DNA from: Palleniella muris
GTDB lineage: Bacteria > Bacteroidota > Bacteroidia > Bacteroidales > Bacteroidaceae
Length of the DNA: 64,000 nt
Reading direction: 5' to 3'
NCBI RefSeq assembly: GCF_004792655.1
Contig: NZ_SRZC01000018.1
Location: 1-64,000, forward strand
The position numbers were made by a program, and so were the translations under genes. Position 1 is the stretch's first letter. Each line of letters begins with the position of its first letter. Positions 20,335-30,580 of the stretch are shown here, piece by piece. Under the pieces are notes generated by a model, which had not been told where the DNA came from, ran no database searches, and was given only the letters and a program-made list of their open reading frames with translations.

Positions 20335-21603
20335 ATGAACATGTCCCAATTGCACATTATTTTCATGGCAAATGTCCGTAAATGCCACCTGGCTCTTAGA
20401 CAGATGGCTGATAGGATTAACGTGTGGTTACAGAATAAAAAAATCATGCCACACAATAAAAAAAGCTGGCTTGTAACGACTCTTTCGGTCCTCATTATAG
20501 TTGCCGGCGGATATTTCATATTTCGTCCGAAGCATCAAACTCCACAATTACCGGTCGTAAAGGTAGAAACCGTAAAAACAGGCAGCGTGAATATTTATGG
20601 AGAATATGTGGGGCGCATCCGTGCTCAGCAGTTTGTAGAGATACATGCCCGTGTTGAAGGCTATTTGGAAAATATGCTTTTTAAGGAAGGTTCATATATA
20701 CATAAGGGACAGACTCTGTTTGTAATAGACCCGCGTCTTTATAAAGCCAATGTGAATAAAGCTCGTGCCCAATTGAATAAAGCACGTGCACAGGCACTAA
20801 AAGCAGAGCGTGATTTGAAGCGAATCAAACCATTGTTTGCACAGAATGCCGCTTCTCAGCTCGATTTGGATAACGCAACGGCTGCATATGAAAGCGCAAT
20901 GGCAGAAGTGGTAGTAAGTGAGGCTGATTTGACTCAGGCGGAATTGACCTTGAGTTACACTCGCGTCAGCTCTCCTATTTCGGGCTATATATCAGAGCGT
21001 GTGGCAGATATAGGAACTTTGGTAGGTCCAAGCGGAGGAAAATCACTCCTCGCCACAGTGGTAAAAAGTGATTCTGTGCGTGTGGATTTTTCTATGACTG
21101 CATTAGATTATCTTCGCAGCAAAGACAGAAATGTGAACTTAGGAGCTGCAGACTCTACACGCAAATGGAACTCTTACGTAACCATCACACTTGCCGATGG
21201 CACCATTTACCCACATAAAGGAATTGTAGATTTTGCCGATCCGCAGGTTGACCCCAAGACCGGTACATTTTCGGTCAGGGCAGAGATGCCAAATCCTGAC
21301 CGAAGCCTTTTGCCGGGAGAGTTCACCAAGGTGAAAGTCTTACTGGACGTGCGGGAGAATGCGGTCAAAATCCCCAATAAGTCCATTGTAATCGAAAAGG
21401 GAGGCGCTTATGTCTATGTAGTGCGCCCCGATTCTGTTGTAGAACGTAGATTCATAGAAATTGGACCTGAAACAGGAAACGAGACGATAGTAGAAAGAGG
21501 TCTGGTAAAGGGCGAAAGAATTGTTGTTGAAGGATACCATAAATTGTCACATGGTATGAAAGTCAATCCTGAAGCCCCTGCTAACTCAAAAAAAGAGGAC
21601 TGA
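20335..21603 (+). CDS. RND efflux periplasmic adaptor (AcrA/MexA type)
   Basis: The adaptor links an inner-membrane RND pump to an outer-membrane channel. There is a hydrophobic anchor at about residues 44-63 (WLVTTLSVLIIVAGGYFIF), then the lipoyl half-motifs, an alpha-helical hairpin (NKARAQLNKARAQALKAERD) and the beta-barrel (DFSMTALDYLRS). The 422-residue reading includes 37 residues before MPHNKKSW; the ATG at 20446 gives a more usual N terminus and may be the true start. It ends 1 bp before the pump gene. The substrate is unknown. Confidence 0.92.
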   Translation: MNMSQLHIIFMANVRKCHLALRQMADRINVWLQNKKIMPHNKKSWLVTTLSVLIIVAGGYFIFRPKHQTPQLPVVKVETVKTGSVNIYGEYVGRIRAQQFVEIHARVEGYLENMLFKEGSYIHKGQTLFVIDPRLYKANVNKARAQLNKARAQALKAERDLKRIKPLFAQNAASQLDLDNATAAYESAMAEVVVSEADLTQAELTLSYTRVSSPISGYISERVADIGTLVGPSGGKSLLATVVKSDSVRVDFSMTALDYLRSKDRNVNLGAADSTRKWNSYVTITLADGTIYPHKGIVDFADPQVDPKTGTFSVRAEMPNPDRSLLPGEFTKVKVLLDVRENAVKIPNKSIVIEKGGAYVYVVRPDSVVERRFIEIGPETGNETIVERGLVKGERIVVEGYHKLSHGMKVNPEAPANSKKED

Positions 21604-21604
21604 T

Positions 21605-24600
21605 ATGAGAAAAAAAATATTCCTGAATCATCCGGTTTTTTCAATAGTAATCTCTATTGTGATTTTTATAATCGGTGGTATAGGTCTGGTCTTACTGCCT
21701 GTGGACCAGTATCCTCAGATTGTACCGCCGGTGGTGAAAATCAGTGCATCTTATCCGGGAGCGGATGCCCAGACTGTTACTCAAGCGGTGGCAACTCCAA
21801 TTGAGCAAGAACTGAATGGCACTCCCGGGATGATTTATATGTCTTCGTCAAGCTCAAATTCGGGTGGTTTTACCGCACGTGTCACTTTCGATATAGACAC
21901 CGACCCCGAACTTGCAGCAGTTGACATTCAGAATCGCGTCAAGATGGCTGAATCGAGGCTGCCTGCAGAAGTGGTGCAAAACGGCATATCGGTTTCTAAG
22001 GAAACAGCCAGCCGGTTGATGACCATTACAGTACAGTCAAACGACCCGAAATTTGATGAAGTATATCTGAGTAACTACACAACCTTGAATGTAGTCGACC
22101 CGATACGCCGTATTCCTGGCGTAGGCAGTGTGAGCAATGTGGGCAGCCGTTATTATGCCATGCAGATTTGGGTTGCTCCTGACAAACTCGCAGATCTCGG
22201 GTTGACGGTGCAGGATATACAAAATGCACTAAAAGACCAGAATCGCGAGTCGGCAGCAGGTGCACTCGGACAGGCACCTGCAAAAGATGTAGATGTCACT
22301 ATGCCAATCATTGCCCGTGGGCGTCTATCGTCGGTGTCAGAGTTTGAGGACATTGTGTTGCGTGCCCGGCGCGACGGTTCATTGATTCGTTTGAAAGATG
22401 TTGCCCGTGTTTCGCTTGAGGCATCAAGTTATTCAACCGAAAGTGGCATTAACGGAGGAAATGCGGCCGTGCTCAATATCAATATGCTGCCCGGTGCCAA
22501 TGCCATGGATGTGGCAAAGGCTGTGAAAAAAGAGATGGAAAACATAGCAAAGAACTTCCCTGAAGGGATAAGTTATGATATACCATTTGACATGACCACA
22601 TATATATCGGAATCAATACATCATGTCTATCGAACATTTTTCGAGGCCTTGTTGCTGGTGATTCTGGTTGTGTATCTCTCTCTTCAAAACTGGCGAAGCA
22701 CGCTTATCCCTGTCATTGCAGTCCCTATCTCCTTGGTAGGCACTTTCGGAGTCATGATGATGTTTGGCTTTTCGCTGAACATGCTTACGCTTTTAGGGCT
22801 TATACTTGCTATCGGTATCGTGGTTGACGATGCAATTGTGGTGGTGGAGAATGTGGATCGCATTATGAACACCGAGCATCTCTCTCCATTTGAGGCTACG
22901 GCAAAAGCGATGTCAAACCTTAGTGGCGCACTTATAGCCATGTCGCTCGTACTCTGCGCTGTCTTTATCCCGGTTAGTTTCTTGCCGGGAATAACCGGGC
23001 AACTTTATCGTCAGTTTACCATAACCATAGCGGTGTCTGTTATTATCTCCACGATTGTGGCATTGACGCTCTCACCCGTAATGTGTGCAAAACTGCTGAA
23101 GCCTGCCTCACAAAATAAGAAAGTACGGATATTTCGTCTGGTTAACATTTGGTTGAACAGAGGGAATCGCAAGTATGGGCGGATTGTCTACAAGGCTCTC
23201 AATCATCCCAAGCGGATGTACACCTCTTTCGGTCTTGCTTTGATATTTATATATCTCATGAACTCCATGATGCCACAAAGTTTCATGTCGCAGGAAGACC
23301 AAGGATATTTCACTGTTGAACTGGAGCTGCCCGAGGGCTCGACAATCGAAAGGAGCAGAGAAGTCACGGAACGTGCCATGGATTTTCTTCTCAAAGACCC
23401 GGATGTGGAGTATGTCTTGAATGTCACAGGCTCCTCACCCAGAGTGGGCACCAACCCAGCGCATTCACAGCTGACCGTTATATTAAAGCCATGGGAAGAG
23501 CGCAAAACCGAAGACATTAATGAAATCCGCGCCCGCATTCAAGATGAATTGTCGACATATCCCGAGAGCCGTGCGTATGTATTTACCCCGGCGATTATCC
23601 CCGGACTTGGTAGCTCTGGCGGCTTTGAGATGGTGCTCGAAGCACGAGGCGATGCTACATATTCCAACTTGCAAAATGCTGTGGATACACTCAAGCATTA
23701 TGCTGCGCAGAGTGCGGCTATCTCAGGGATATCCTCGTCAATGCAGGCAGATATTCCAAAACTGTATTTCAATGTTGACCGTGACCGTGCCAAAATGCAG
23801 GGCATACCTGTCAGCGACATATTTTCGACAATGAAAGCCTTTACAGGTTCTATATATGTCAATGATTTTAATATGTTCAACCGCATATATCGTGTGTATA
23901 TACAGGCCGATGCGCAATATAGGTCACGCCGTGAGAACTTCAATCTGTTTTTCGTAAGAGGAGCAGACAATGTAATGGTGCCGATTTCATCCTTAGGCAC
24001 TTCTCACTATACCATGGGTCCCGGTACAGTTGGCCGCTTTAATATGTTTAATTCGGCTACCATATCCGGGGAAGCCGCCAATGGCTACAGCACCGGAGAG
24101 GCGATGGATGCGCTTGAAGAGATAGTCCGCAAAAAGTTGCCTGAGAACATAGGGGTGGAATGGAGTGGATTGTCATATCAACAAAAGCACGAAAGTGGGA
24201 ACACCGGCATGGTTCTTGGGCTTGCATTGGTATTCGTGTTCCTGTTTCTGGCTGCGCAATACGAAAGCTGGAGTGTGCCGCTTGCCGTGATTCTGTCACT
24301 CCCTATAGCTGGTGTCGGAGCATATTTCGGAATTTGGATATGCGGACTTGAAAATAACATCTATTTCCAAATCGGACTTGTGATGCTTATCGGACTTGTA
24401 GCGAAAAATGCAATTCTGATAGTGGAGTTTGCAAAAGAAGAAGTCGATAAAGGAGCTGATGCTGTCCATGCTGCAATAAAGGCTGCGCATTTGCGCTTCC
24501 GCCCAATTGTCATGACATCTCTTGCCTTTGTGCTCGGCCTTTTGCCGCTTCTGTTTGCATCCGGACCAGGTTCTGCAGCTCGACGCGATATAGGCACCGG

Positions 24601-24724
24601 AGTATTCTTTGGAATGCTCGTAGCCATTACCGTGGGCATTGTCTTTGTGCCGTTTTTCTTCGTGGCGATAAACAAACTGACAAAGCATCGTTCACATAAA
24701 TCTGAAAAAATGCGAGAACCATGA
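21605..24724 (+). CDS. RND multidrug efflux pump (AcrB/HAE1 type)
   Basis: This is a trimeric inner-membrane pump driven by protons. At 1039 residues it has the normal length with 12 predicted membrane segments. The N terminus shows the TM1 region and the LPVDQYPQIVPPVVKISASYPGA motif. The proton-relay pair Asp408-Asp409 lies in GIVVDDAIVVVENVDR, and FLAAQYESWSVPLAVILSLP and GLVAKNAILIVEFAKE mark the second half. Its stop overlaps the start of the channel gene by 4 bp. It is full length with no breaks. Confidence 0.97.
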   Translation: MRKKIFLNHPVFSIVISIVIFIIGGIGLVLLPVDQYPQIVPPVVKISASYPGADAQTVTQAVATPIEQELNGTPGMIYMSSSSSNSGGFTARVTFDIDTDPELAAVDIQNRVKMAESRLPAEVVQNGISVSKETASRLMTITVQSNDPKFDEVYLSNYTTLNVVDPIRRIPGVGSVSNVGSRYYAMQIWVAPDKLADLGLTVQDIQNALKDQNRESAAGALGQAPAKDVDVTMPIIARGRLSSVSEFEDIVLRARRDGSLIRLKDVARVSLEASSYSTESGINGGNAAVLNINMLPGANAMDVAKAVKKEMENIAKNFPEGISYDIPFDMTTYISESIHHVYRTFFEALLLVILVVYLSLQNWRSTLIPVIAVPISLVGTFGVMMMFGFSLNMLTLLGLILAIGIVVDDAIVVVENVDRIMNTEHLSPFEATAKAMSNLSGALIAMSLVLCAVFIPVSFLPGITGQLYRQFTITIAVSVIISTIVALTLSPVMCAKLLKPASQNKKVRIFRLVNIWLNRGNRKYGRIVYKALNHPKRMYTSFGLALIFIYLMNSMMPQSFMSQEDQGYFTVELELPEGSTIERSREVTERAMDFLLKDPDVEYVLNVTGSSPRVGTNPAHSQLTVILKPWEERKTEDINEIRARIQDELSTYPESRAYVFTPAIIPGLGSSGGFEMVLEARGDATYSNLQNAVDTLKHYAAQSAAISGISSSMQADIPKLYFNVDRDRAKMQGIPVSDIFSTMKAFTGSIYVNDFNMFNRIYRVYIQADAQYRSRRENFNLFFVRGADNVMVPISSLGTSHYTMGPGTVGRFNMFNSATISGEAANGYSTGEAMDALEEIVRKKLPENIGVEWSGLSYQQKHESGNTGMVLGLALVFVFLFLAAQYESWSVPLAVILSLPIAGVGAYFGIWICGLENNIYFQIGLVMLIGLVAKNAILIVEFAKEEVDKGADAVHAAIKAAHLRFRPIVMTSLAFVLGLLPLLFASGPGSAARRDIGTGVFFGMLVAITVGIVFVPFFFVAINKLTKHRSHKSEKMREP

Positions 24725-26160
24725 AAACAAAAACATTTGCGATAATAATAGTCCTGAGTCTGACTTCATGCTACAGTGTGAAAAGTCTCCGTAAGCCAAA
24801 TTTAGACATGCCCGAAACGTATATTCCTGCAATGGAAACGGATTCTGCATGTGTGGCCGACATAGACTGGTGGAAATTTTATACGGACTCCACTCTATGT
24901 TCGCTTATAAAGAGCGCATTGGAGAATAACCGCGATTTGCTCAATGCAGCGGCAAAGGTCGAGGAAGTCCGCAATATGTATGGCATACATAGACTTAATT
25001 ATTTGCCGGAAGTCAGTGGTGTAGTGGGCGCGAGCCATGAAACGAACCGTTACAACGGAATTGCCACAACCAAAGATCCGGAGTATGATCTTAAAATGAC
25101 TGTTGGCTGGGAAGTGAATCTATTTGGAGCCATGTCGTGGGCCCAGAAAAGCAGTCTGGCTCGGTATGAAGCCACTATGGACGATTATCATGCGATGAGG
25201 ATGACACTTGTAGCTGAAACCGCAAGCGCATATTTTCGCCTGATGGCTCTTAAAAACGAACTTTCAATAGTCAGGCAGACTCTTGAAACCCGTGAAGAAT
25301 CGCTGAATCAAGCTCGAATCAGATTTGAGGGCGGTCTTACTTCCGAAACCGTGTACCAGCAGGCAAAAGTGGAATACGCCTCAACCGCTGCCCTTGTTCC
25401 TAATCTTGAAAAGCAAGTGAAGGTGGCCAATAATGCCATCACCTTACTGATTGGTGAATTCCCGAATGATTCAATATGCCCAAACCAACCCACATGGTCT
25501 GACCACATTCAAGAGAATGTACCAGTGGGCATATCCTCCACACTGTTGGAGAGAAGGCCTGACATATCTGCGGCGGAACATCGGCTCGCCGCTGCAATGG
25601 CTGATGTTGGTTTGTCGTATGCCAATCAATTTCCAAACATCCGCCTGTCTTTCACCCCGGGATGGGAAAATGAGAGCCTGTCTCATTTTTTCTCCTCCCC
25701 ATTCACGTATGTTGCGGGAAACATTGCCGGGACGATATTTGATTTCGGTCGTAAAAAACGGAAATACAAAGCGTCAATAGCTGTGTATGAGCAAGCAAGG
25801 AATGATTATGAGAAGGCTGTCATCAACGCTTTCACAGAGGTGAACACTGCGATAGAGACACTTCGTAAAGTAAAGGAAAGCAGACAGTTGAAGGCTGAGT
25901 TGTGTGAGGCGAGCATGAAGTATGTGAACTTGGCACAATTGCAATACAGAGCCGGTTCTCTCAACTATATCGACGTGCTTGATGCTCAAAGAAGGTATTT
26001 TGATGCACAAATTGCAGTAAGCAATGCTTTGAGGGATGAATATCTTGCACTTGCAAATCTTTACAAAGTGCTCGGAGGAGGTTGGAGCATGAGTTCAGAA
26101 AATAATAATGGAAACGAAAATATGAAGAAGCAAACATCCGGTGACAGTGCAGTACGATAG
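24721..26160 (+). CDS. Outer-membrane efflux channel lipoprotein (NodT/OprM type)
   Basis: The 479-residue protein has a lipoprotein signal with the lipid Cys at residue 17 (LSLTSC). Two outer membrane efflux repeats follow, with DWWKFYTDSTLCSLI near the start and LNYIDVLDAQRRYFDAQ near the end. It should complete the tripartite pump encoded by the two genes before it; the 4-bp overlap with the pump gene supports one operon. The tail is Asn-, Gly- and Lys-rich and likely disordered. Confidence 0.95.
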   Translation: MKTKTFAIIIVLSLTSCYSVKSLRKPNLDMPETYIPAMETDSACVADIDWWKFYTDSTLCSLIKSALENNRDLLNAAAKVEEVRNMYGIHRLNYLPEVSGVVGASHETNRYNGIATTKDPEYDLKMTVGWEVNLFGAMSWAQKSSLARYEATMDDYHAMRMTLVAETASAYFRLMALKNELSIVRQTLETREESLNQARIRFEGGLTSETVYQQAKVEYASTAALVPNLEKQVKVANNAITLLIGEFPNDSICPNQPTWSDHIQENVPVGISSTLLERRPDISAAEHRLAAAMADVGLSYANQFPNIRLSFTPGWENESLSHFFSSPFTYVAGNIAGTIFDFGRKKRKYKASIAVYEQARNDYEKAVINAFTEVNTAIETLRKVKESRQLKAELCEASMKYVNLAQLQYRAGSLNYIDVLDAQRRYFDAQIAVSNALRDEYLALANLYKVLGGGWSMSSENNNGNENMKKQTSGDSAVR

Positions 26161-26226
26161 CTGTATGTATGAAATTTATACACGATGCAACAACCAGGAA
26201 GTTGTGTGTTCTCAATTATTTATAGT

Positions 26227-26262
26227 GAGGGTGTGCCATGAATTTAGAAGTGGTACACCCTC
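26227..26262 (+). terminator. Terminator-like hairpin after the RND operon
   Basis: GAGGGTGTGCCA (26227-26238) pairs with TGGTACACCCTC (26251-26262) with one mismatch. There is no clear T-run. It lies 67 bp after the channel gene stop, in a 310-bp gap that is otherwise empty apart from the promoter at its end. Confidence 0.6.
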
Positions 26263-26421
26263 TTGCAATATCACGGGTATGGACGGATAAGTCTCGGAAG
26301 GTCTCTTGGCATGCAAAACCATATAATAGGCTTACCACTGTTTCATCAATAGCTTGGAATGTCACGGGACACAAGCTGTTTGTAAAAAAATGTCATTTGG
26401 TATCAAAAAAACGCAAAAGAT

Positions 26422-26452
26422 ATTGTTAATATGGAAAAAATCAGTAGCTTTG
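26422..26452 (+). promoter_or_regulatory. Promoter of the small secreted protein gene
   Basis: TAGCTTTG (26445-26452) fits the -7 box, with ATTG (26422-26425) as a partial -33 box at 19 bp. It lies 18 bp before the start codon at 26471. Confidence 0.55.
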
Positions 26453-26470
26453 CATTTGTAACAATATATT

Positions 26471-26788
26471 ATGAAATCACTACATATATTAATGTTCTCA
26501 ATATGCACTGTAATTGCATTTGCGGTAACAGGAACAGAAGAAACTGCCACAGGTGGAGAAGGGGTGGCTCTGTCTGCTGACTCATGCCTGTTGCAATATG
26601 AGGCAGTGTATAGTGGATGTATATCAGCCATAAGCAAAGTACGTACAATGAAGCACATTACGCCTGTGCGTGTACAGTCATGCTATGAATGGGTGATTGC
26701 TAAATTGCATACAGTTTATGTCTTGAAGAATTACAGGAATAATGTGCCGGTAAAGCCATTCAGTCTTTTTTGTACTTATAAAGAATAG
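26471..26788 (+). CDS. Small secreted protein of unknown function
   Basis: I do not recognise this 105-residue protein. The N terminus (MKSLHILMFSICTVIAFAVTG) looks like a signal peptide, and the mature part has three Cys residues. A plausible promoter sits just before it, which supports it as a real gene. No relation to the efflux operon before it or the CBS-domain gene after it can be seen. Confidence 0.5.
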   Translation: MKSLHILMFSICTVIAFAVTGTEETATGGEGVALSADSCLLQYEAVYSGCISAISKVRTMKHITPVRVQSCYEWVIAKLHTVYVLKNYRNNVPVKPFSLFCTYKE

Positions 26789-27064
26789 TGACAGATGCAG
26801 AGGAATTACAGGTTAGGCCGCAAAAATGATTTGCACAGTATGCACCATTATTTTTGATGGCGAGACGTCGGTTGAAGAGGGATTGCAGCGTACTCATGAC
26901 TGATAAAGTCTATGCTTCTCAATAAGAACAAGCAGAGAAAGTAAAATGCAAATCCATGTATGAAGATAAAGAAAAACAATGTCATTTGCAAACTAACCTG
27001 TTTATATAATTCCTGTCGGTAGGTTTCTGTTTCCATATAATTTTATTTACAAAAAAAACTGATT

Positions 27065-28093
27065 ATGATTCTAATGTTTATATATTTGGTGGGCGCAATA
27101 TCAATTTCATTTCTCTGTTCTGTCGTAGAGGCAGTGCTTTTGTCCACACCGATGTCATTCATCACCATGAAAGAGAGCGAAGGCTCTGCCAATGCCTTAC
27201 AACTTAAAAAGTACAAAGCCAATATCGACCGCCCGATTGCCGCTGTGCTGTCACTTAATACTGTTGCACATACAGTAGGTGCTGCCGGTGTAGGTGCTGA
27301 GGCTGTGAAAATATTCGGAGAGGAGAGCTTCGGCATAATCTCTGCCATCCTCACATTGCTGATTTTAGTCCTTTCGGAGATAATTCCCAAGACAATCGGT
27401 GCGTCCCATTGGCGTCGTCTTGCACTGCCTGTCGCTGTTGTGATTAAGGGTATGATAATAATAACTTATCCTTTGGTATGGTTGTCAGAATATATCACGA
27501 AGGTGTTCTCATCCGGTGAATCACGGTTCTCGGTGAGTCGCGAGGAAGTGTCGGCAATGGTGAATGTCGCTTCCGAAGAAGGTGTTCTAAGGACTCAGGA
27601 AAGTAAGATAATTCAGAATGCATTCAAATTGACAGGTGTCTCTGCCGAGGATATAATGACACCTAATCTTGTCGTGGTGTCAGTACCTGACAGTATGACT
27701 GTCAAGGAATTTTTCTCCAATGTAGAGCTGACGTATTCCCGCATCCCCGTATATCATGACAATAAGGATTACATAATCGGTTATGTGTTGAAAATGACAG
27801 TACTTGAACTTCTTGCAAAGGACAGTTTCGATACTCGTATGTCGGAGATAATGCGCCCTATCCTGAGTTTCGACGAGGATAAGAAAGTTTTCGGGATATG
27901 GAAAGAAATGCTTGAAAAGAAAGAGCATATTTCTGTCATTTGTGATAAATATGGATGCTTGAGAGGTGTTGTGACCATGGAGGATGTGATAGAGACCATG
28001 CTTGGTGAGGAAATTGTTGACGAAGTGGACACCAATGTAGACTTACAGAAAGTGGCGATGGACAAGTTCAAGGCGATGAGAACAAAGAAATGA
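27065..28093 (+). CDS. CNNM/DUF21 membrane protein with CBS pair
   Basis: Members of this family are linked to magnesium or cobalt export and are often called hemolysin-like. The 342 residues contain the N-terminal CNNM transmembrane domain (segments near 1-30, 95-120 and 125-150, with LVLSEIIPKTIGASHWRRLA) and a CBS pair at about 195-320 (EDIMTPNLVVVSV, RIPVYHDNKDYIIGYVL, GVVTMEDVIETMLGEEI). It lacks the C-terminal CorC_HlyC domain of longer members. It is alone in its transcription unit, with a strong terminator behind it. The transported ion is not shown by the sequence. Confidence 0.9.
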   Translation: MILMFIYLVGAISISFLCSVVEAVLLSTPMSFITMKESEGSANALQLKKYKANIDRPIAAVLSLNTVAHTVGAAGVGAEAVKIFGEESFGIISAILTLLILVLSEIIPKTIGASHWRRLALPVAVVIKGMIIITYPLVWLSEYITKVFSSGESRFSVSREEVSAMVNVASEEGVLRTQESKIIQNAFKLTGVSAEDIMTPNLVVVSVPDSMTVKEFFSNVELTYSRIPVYHDNKDYIIGYVLKMTVLELLAKDSFDTRMSEIMRPILSFDEDKKVFGIWKEMLEKKEHISVICDKYGCLRGVVTMEDVIETMLGEEIVDEVDTNVDLQKVAMDKFKAMRTKK

Positions 28094-28155
28094 TGATTAA
28101 CTTGTGTTCTGATTTAACAATTATGATGCTGACAGTGTGAGCAAGAGGCTGTCCA

Positions 28156-28209
28156 AAAATCAGGTGACTCCAGAAGTTTTGTTTTTCACTTCTGGAATCA
28201 CCTGATTTT
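28156..28209. terminator. Long bidirectional terminator
   Basis: A stem of about 22 bp with one mismatch joins 28156-28177 and 28188-28209, with a 10-nt loop. It has A-runs on the left and T-runs on the right, so it can act on both strands. It lies between the CNNM gene and the convergent lipoprotein gene, both of which need a terminator here. Confidence 0.85.
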
Positions 28210-28340
28210 TTTGTGTAACCTTATTTGCAAATCTTTGTCTGTGGAATAGTCCCTGTCTTACCTTGGATGCCCACACTTAGAAGCCCAAGTCTCCAGCACG
28301 GGTGTCTTGCTGCCGATTTTCGGCAGAGTACGTGACATGT

Positions 28341-29675
28341 TTAATTTATCCAGACAATCTCGTTGAATGTGCCGGATGTGCTTATGTCAGTCCATTTTTG
28401 GCTTTCAAATGACAGTTCGGATGTTATGTTGCCATTGTCCTGTGTTTTGAAATGTACCGTCAGTGTGCCAGGTCTGTCGTGGTTCGCTGTTGCGGACAAA
28501 GCCTTGTACGGATATTTGGCGAAAGGTTCGTTTGTGAATGTGGAGTTTCCGTCAAATGCATATAGCAGGCTCTTTTCAACTCCATCTGCTTCTTTCTTTA
28601 CAATGATATAGCCAGAAATCCATGTTGGGGAGTTGGCATTGTCGGATTTTTTTTTGTAGAAGGAAAATGGGATGAGGGCCTCTGCCTCAATGTCTTCAAT
28701 GACATGGAAGCCTGTACTGATGTCAAATATTACAGGAGTCCATCTTCCGTTTCCTTTGTTTGCGGAAAGGAGTATATAGCGTGAATTATTAGCTCCGGGG
28801 TACTCGCCGAAATGCTCCGCCTCCAATCCGTTGGGCAAAGGCACGTTGGGAGGTGGAGGCGTAGAACGTGCTTTGACGGTTTTCACATCATAGGATGTCT
28901 CCAAATCTGATGATATTTTGCGTAAGCGATAATTCTTTCCGTCATCACTTTGCAGTGCGGCCATATACGAAGGGGAACTGACGAGCGCGATGGCAGGCTT
29001 GTCGCAGAGTTTCTTCCATTGCAGGGTGAGCAAGTCGAAGAAGAAAGGGTACTGCTTCCCGTTTTCCTTTGCCAGCCCGCAGATGCCGAAAGCGCGATAC
29101 ATTCCCACTGCCGAGTGGAAATCTGGGTGAACATTGAGCGTCCAACTTCTCATTTCGGTTGCTTTGCAGTCGTTGTCCAGCCATCGTGTTATTGCATGCT
29201 CTTGTGAAGAGGCGAATCCGGAGGCATTGTTGATGCCGTACAAGTACAGCTCCCTTGGTGTCGTTCCGTCAGTAAGGTTGACAGTGCCAATCTTCATGCG
29301 TTCGCTGCCTCTCTGCAGGTGTATGTCCACCCGTGATGCAGGCTTCCTGTAAGGCATCTCTACGGTCATTCCATTTGGCGATTGTGAAATGACTTTTGCA
29401 CGGAAGACTTTTATATAGCCTTCAGGAATAAGTTCCTCTCCTGTTTCCCAGAAGAAGTCAAGCGTCACCTCATCGGAGGAAAGGTATCCTTCACCTTCTA
29501 GATGTACTATGTCACCTGGTGAGAGTGTCTTCCCTTCTTCCACGACTCTTGCATCATTGACGAACAGTGTGCCGGAATCCGTTTCCTCATTGTTGCTACA
29601 GGAAGCGAACAGTCCGATGAAGGACAATAGTATGAGGACATGTTTCTTTAAAGATACGTACTTTCTCATAATCAA
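28341..29675 (-). CDS. Lipoprotein of unknown function
   Basis: The 444-residue product has a lipoprotein signal with the lipid Cys at residue 26 (GLFASCSN). Residues 35-140 (from TLFVNDARVVEEGKTLSPGD) look like an Ig-like or IPT/TIG-type beta domain. The rest has no motif I recognise, but repeated YLYG, YILLSA and YIIVKK strands suggest a beta-propeller-like C-terminal part, as in Bacteroidetes surface lipoproteins. A second ATG two codons in (MRKYV, 29669) may be the true start. It is divergent from the SDR gene. Confidence 0.8.
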   Translation of the reverse strand: MIMRKYVSLKKHVLILLSFIGLFASCSNNEETDSGTLFVNDARVVEEGKTLSPGDIVHLEGEGYLSSDEVTLDFFWETGEELIPEGYIKVFRAKVISQSPNGMTVEMPYRKPASRVDIHLQRGSERMKIGTVNLTDGTTPRELYLYGINNASGFASSQEHAITRWLDNDCKATEMRSWTLNVHPDFHSAVGMYRAFGICGLAKENGKQYPFFFDLLTLQWKKLCDKPAIALVSSPSYMAALQSDDGKNYRLRKISSDLETSYDVKTVKARSTPPPPNVPLPNGLEAEHFGEYPGANNSRYILLSANKGNGRWTPVIFDISTGFHVIEDIEAEALIPFSFYKKKSDNANSPTWISGYIIVKKEADGVEKSLLYAFDGNSTFTNEPFAKYPYKALSATANHDRPGTLTVHFKTQDNGNITSELSFESQKWTDISTSGTFNEIVWIN

Positions 29676-29695
29676 ACAGTTTTGTATATTTGCTG

Positions 29696-29726
29696 CAAAT
29701 TTACGAATAAATAATCAAAGTGCAAA
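29696..29726 (-). promoter_or_regulatory. Promoter of the lipoprotein gene
   Basis: Read on the minus strand, TTTG (29726-29723) and TAAATTTG (29703-29696) are 19 bp apart. The box lies 20 to 26 bp before the two possible start codons of the lipoprotein gene. Confidence 0.75.
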
Positions 29727-29745
29727 ATAAACGTGGCATAATAAT

Positions 29746-29776
29746 TTTGCTATTCCAAATAGTTTTACTATCTTTG
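29746..29776 (+). promoter_or_regulatory. Promoter of the SDR gene
   Basis: TTTG (29746-29749) and TATCTTTG (29769-29776) are 19 bp apart, divergent from and next to the lipoprotein promoter. Its position rules out the upstream in-frame start at 29720 for the SDR gene. Confidence 0.75.
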
Positions 29777-29893
29777 TGCTATAAACATCTTTGCAATGCT
29801 CAAATCAGCGGGTCGTTTTTATTATACATGAAAACGAGTTCCACCGAGCAATATTCCTCTCCTGAACAAATCAATAATAAAGCAAACAAATTC

Positions 29894-30580
29894 ATGAATA
29901 TACTTATCATTGGTGCTACTTCCGGCATAGGGTACCGACTATGGCAGCATTATGCTTCCAAAGGGCATAATGTGGCTATAACAGGACGCAGAAAGGAACT
30001 TCTTGATGAAATGGCAAAGGAATATCCCGAGCAAACCTGGTCGATGTGCTGTGATATTTCTGACATAAAGGCAACAACTGAGTTGTATAGTAGTTTGCCG
30101 AAAAAGTTCAAGAAGGTTGATATGGCAATCATATGCGCAGGTGTCGGTGAACTTAATCCGGAACTGGATGTAATGACAGAGTTGGCAACGGTAGCTGTAA
30201 ATGTTGACGGCTGGACAAATACAGTGGCAACACTCTATAAGTTGTTCGAGAAACAGCAATCCGGTCATCTTGTTGTTCTGACATCTGTAGGCGGACTTCA
30301 GCCGACTCCTGTTGCCCCGTCTTACAGTGCGTCAAAGGCGTTTCAGATAAATTACATCAAATCCCTTCAGCAAAAATCCAAACACACGCCCATAGTAATC
30401 ACGGAAATACGTCCCGGATTGGTGGACACAAGGATGGCTAAAGGAGAAGGACTGTTCTGGGTCATGCCATTGGATAAGGTTGTGCCTATGATAGTAAATG
30501 CCATTTCCAAGAAGAAAAAACTCCAGGTTGTAACAAACAGGTGGCGTATAATCAATTGGATTCTCTGGCATTTCATGTAA
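29894..30580 (+). CDS. Short-chain dehydrogenase/reductase
   Basis: This is a cytosolic NAD(P)-dependent oxidoreductase of the classical SDR fold; the substrate is unknown. I chose MNILIIGATSGIG as start because it opens the Rossmann fold directly and upstream codons lie before or close to the promoter. The 228 residues show the cofactor motif GATSGIG, the NNAG-like CAGVG, the catalytic Ser region LTSVGG and YSASKAF (Tyr and Lys). The C terminus is hydrophobic (RIINWILWHFM), as in SDRs that touch membranes. Confidence 0.9.
   Translation: MNILIIGATSGIGYRLWQHYASKGHNVAITGRRKELLDEMAKEYPEQTWSMCCDISDIKATTELYSSLPKKFKKVDMAIICAGVGELNPELDVMTELATVAVNVDGWTNTVATLYKLFEKQQSGHLVVLTSVGGLQPTPVAPSYSASKAFQINYIKSLQQKSKHTPIVITEIRPGLVDTRMAKGEGLFWVMPLDKVVPMIVNAISKKKKLQVVTNRWRIINWILWHFM

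Noticed and set aside
26238..26429. A 63-codon frame after the RND operon
   Set aside because: It starts inside the hairpin after the channel gene and has no promoter or protein features.
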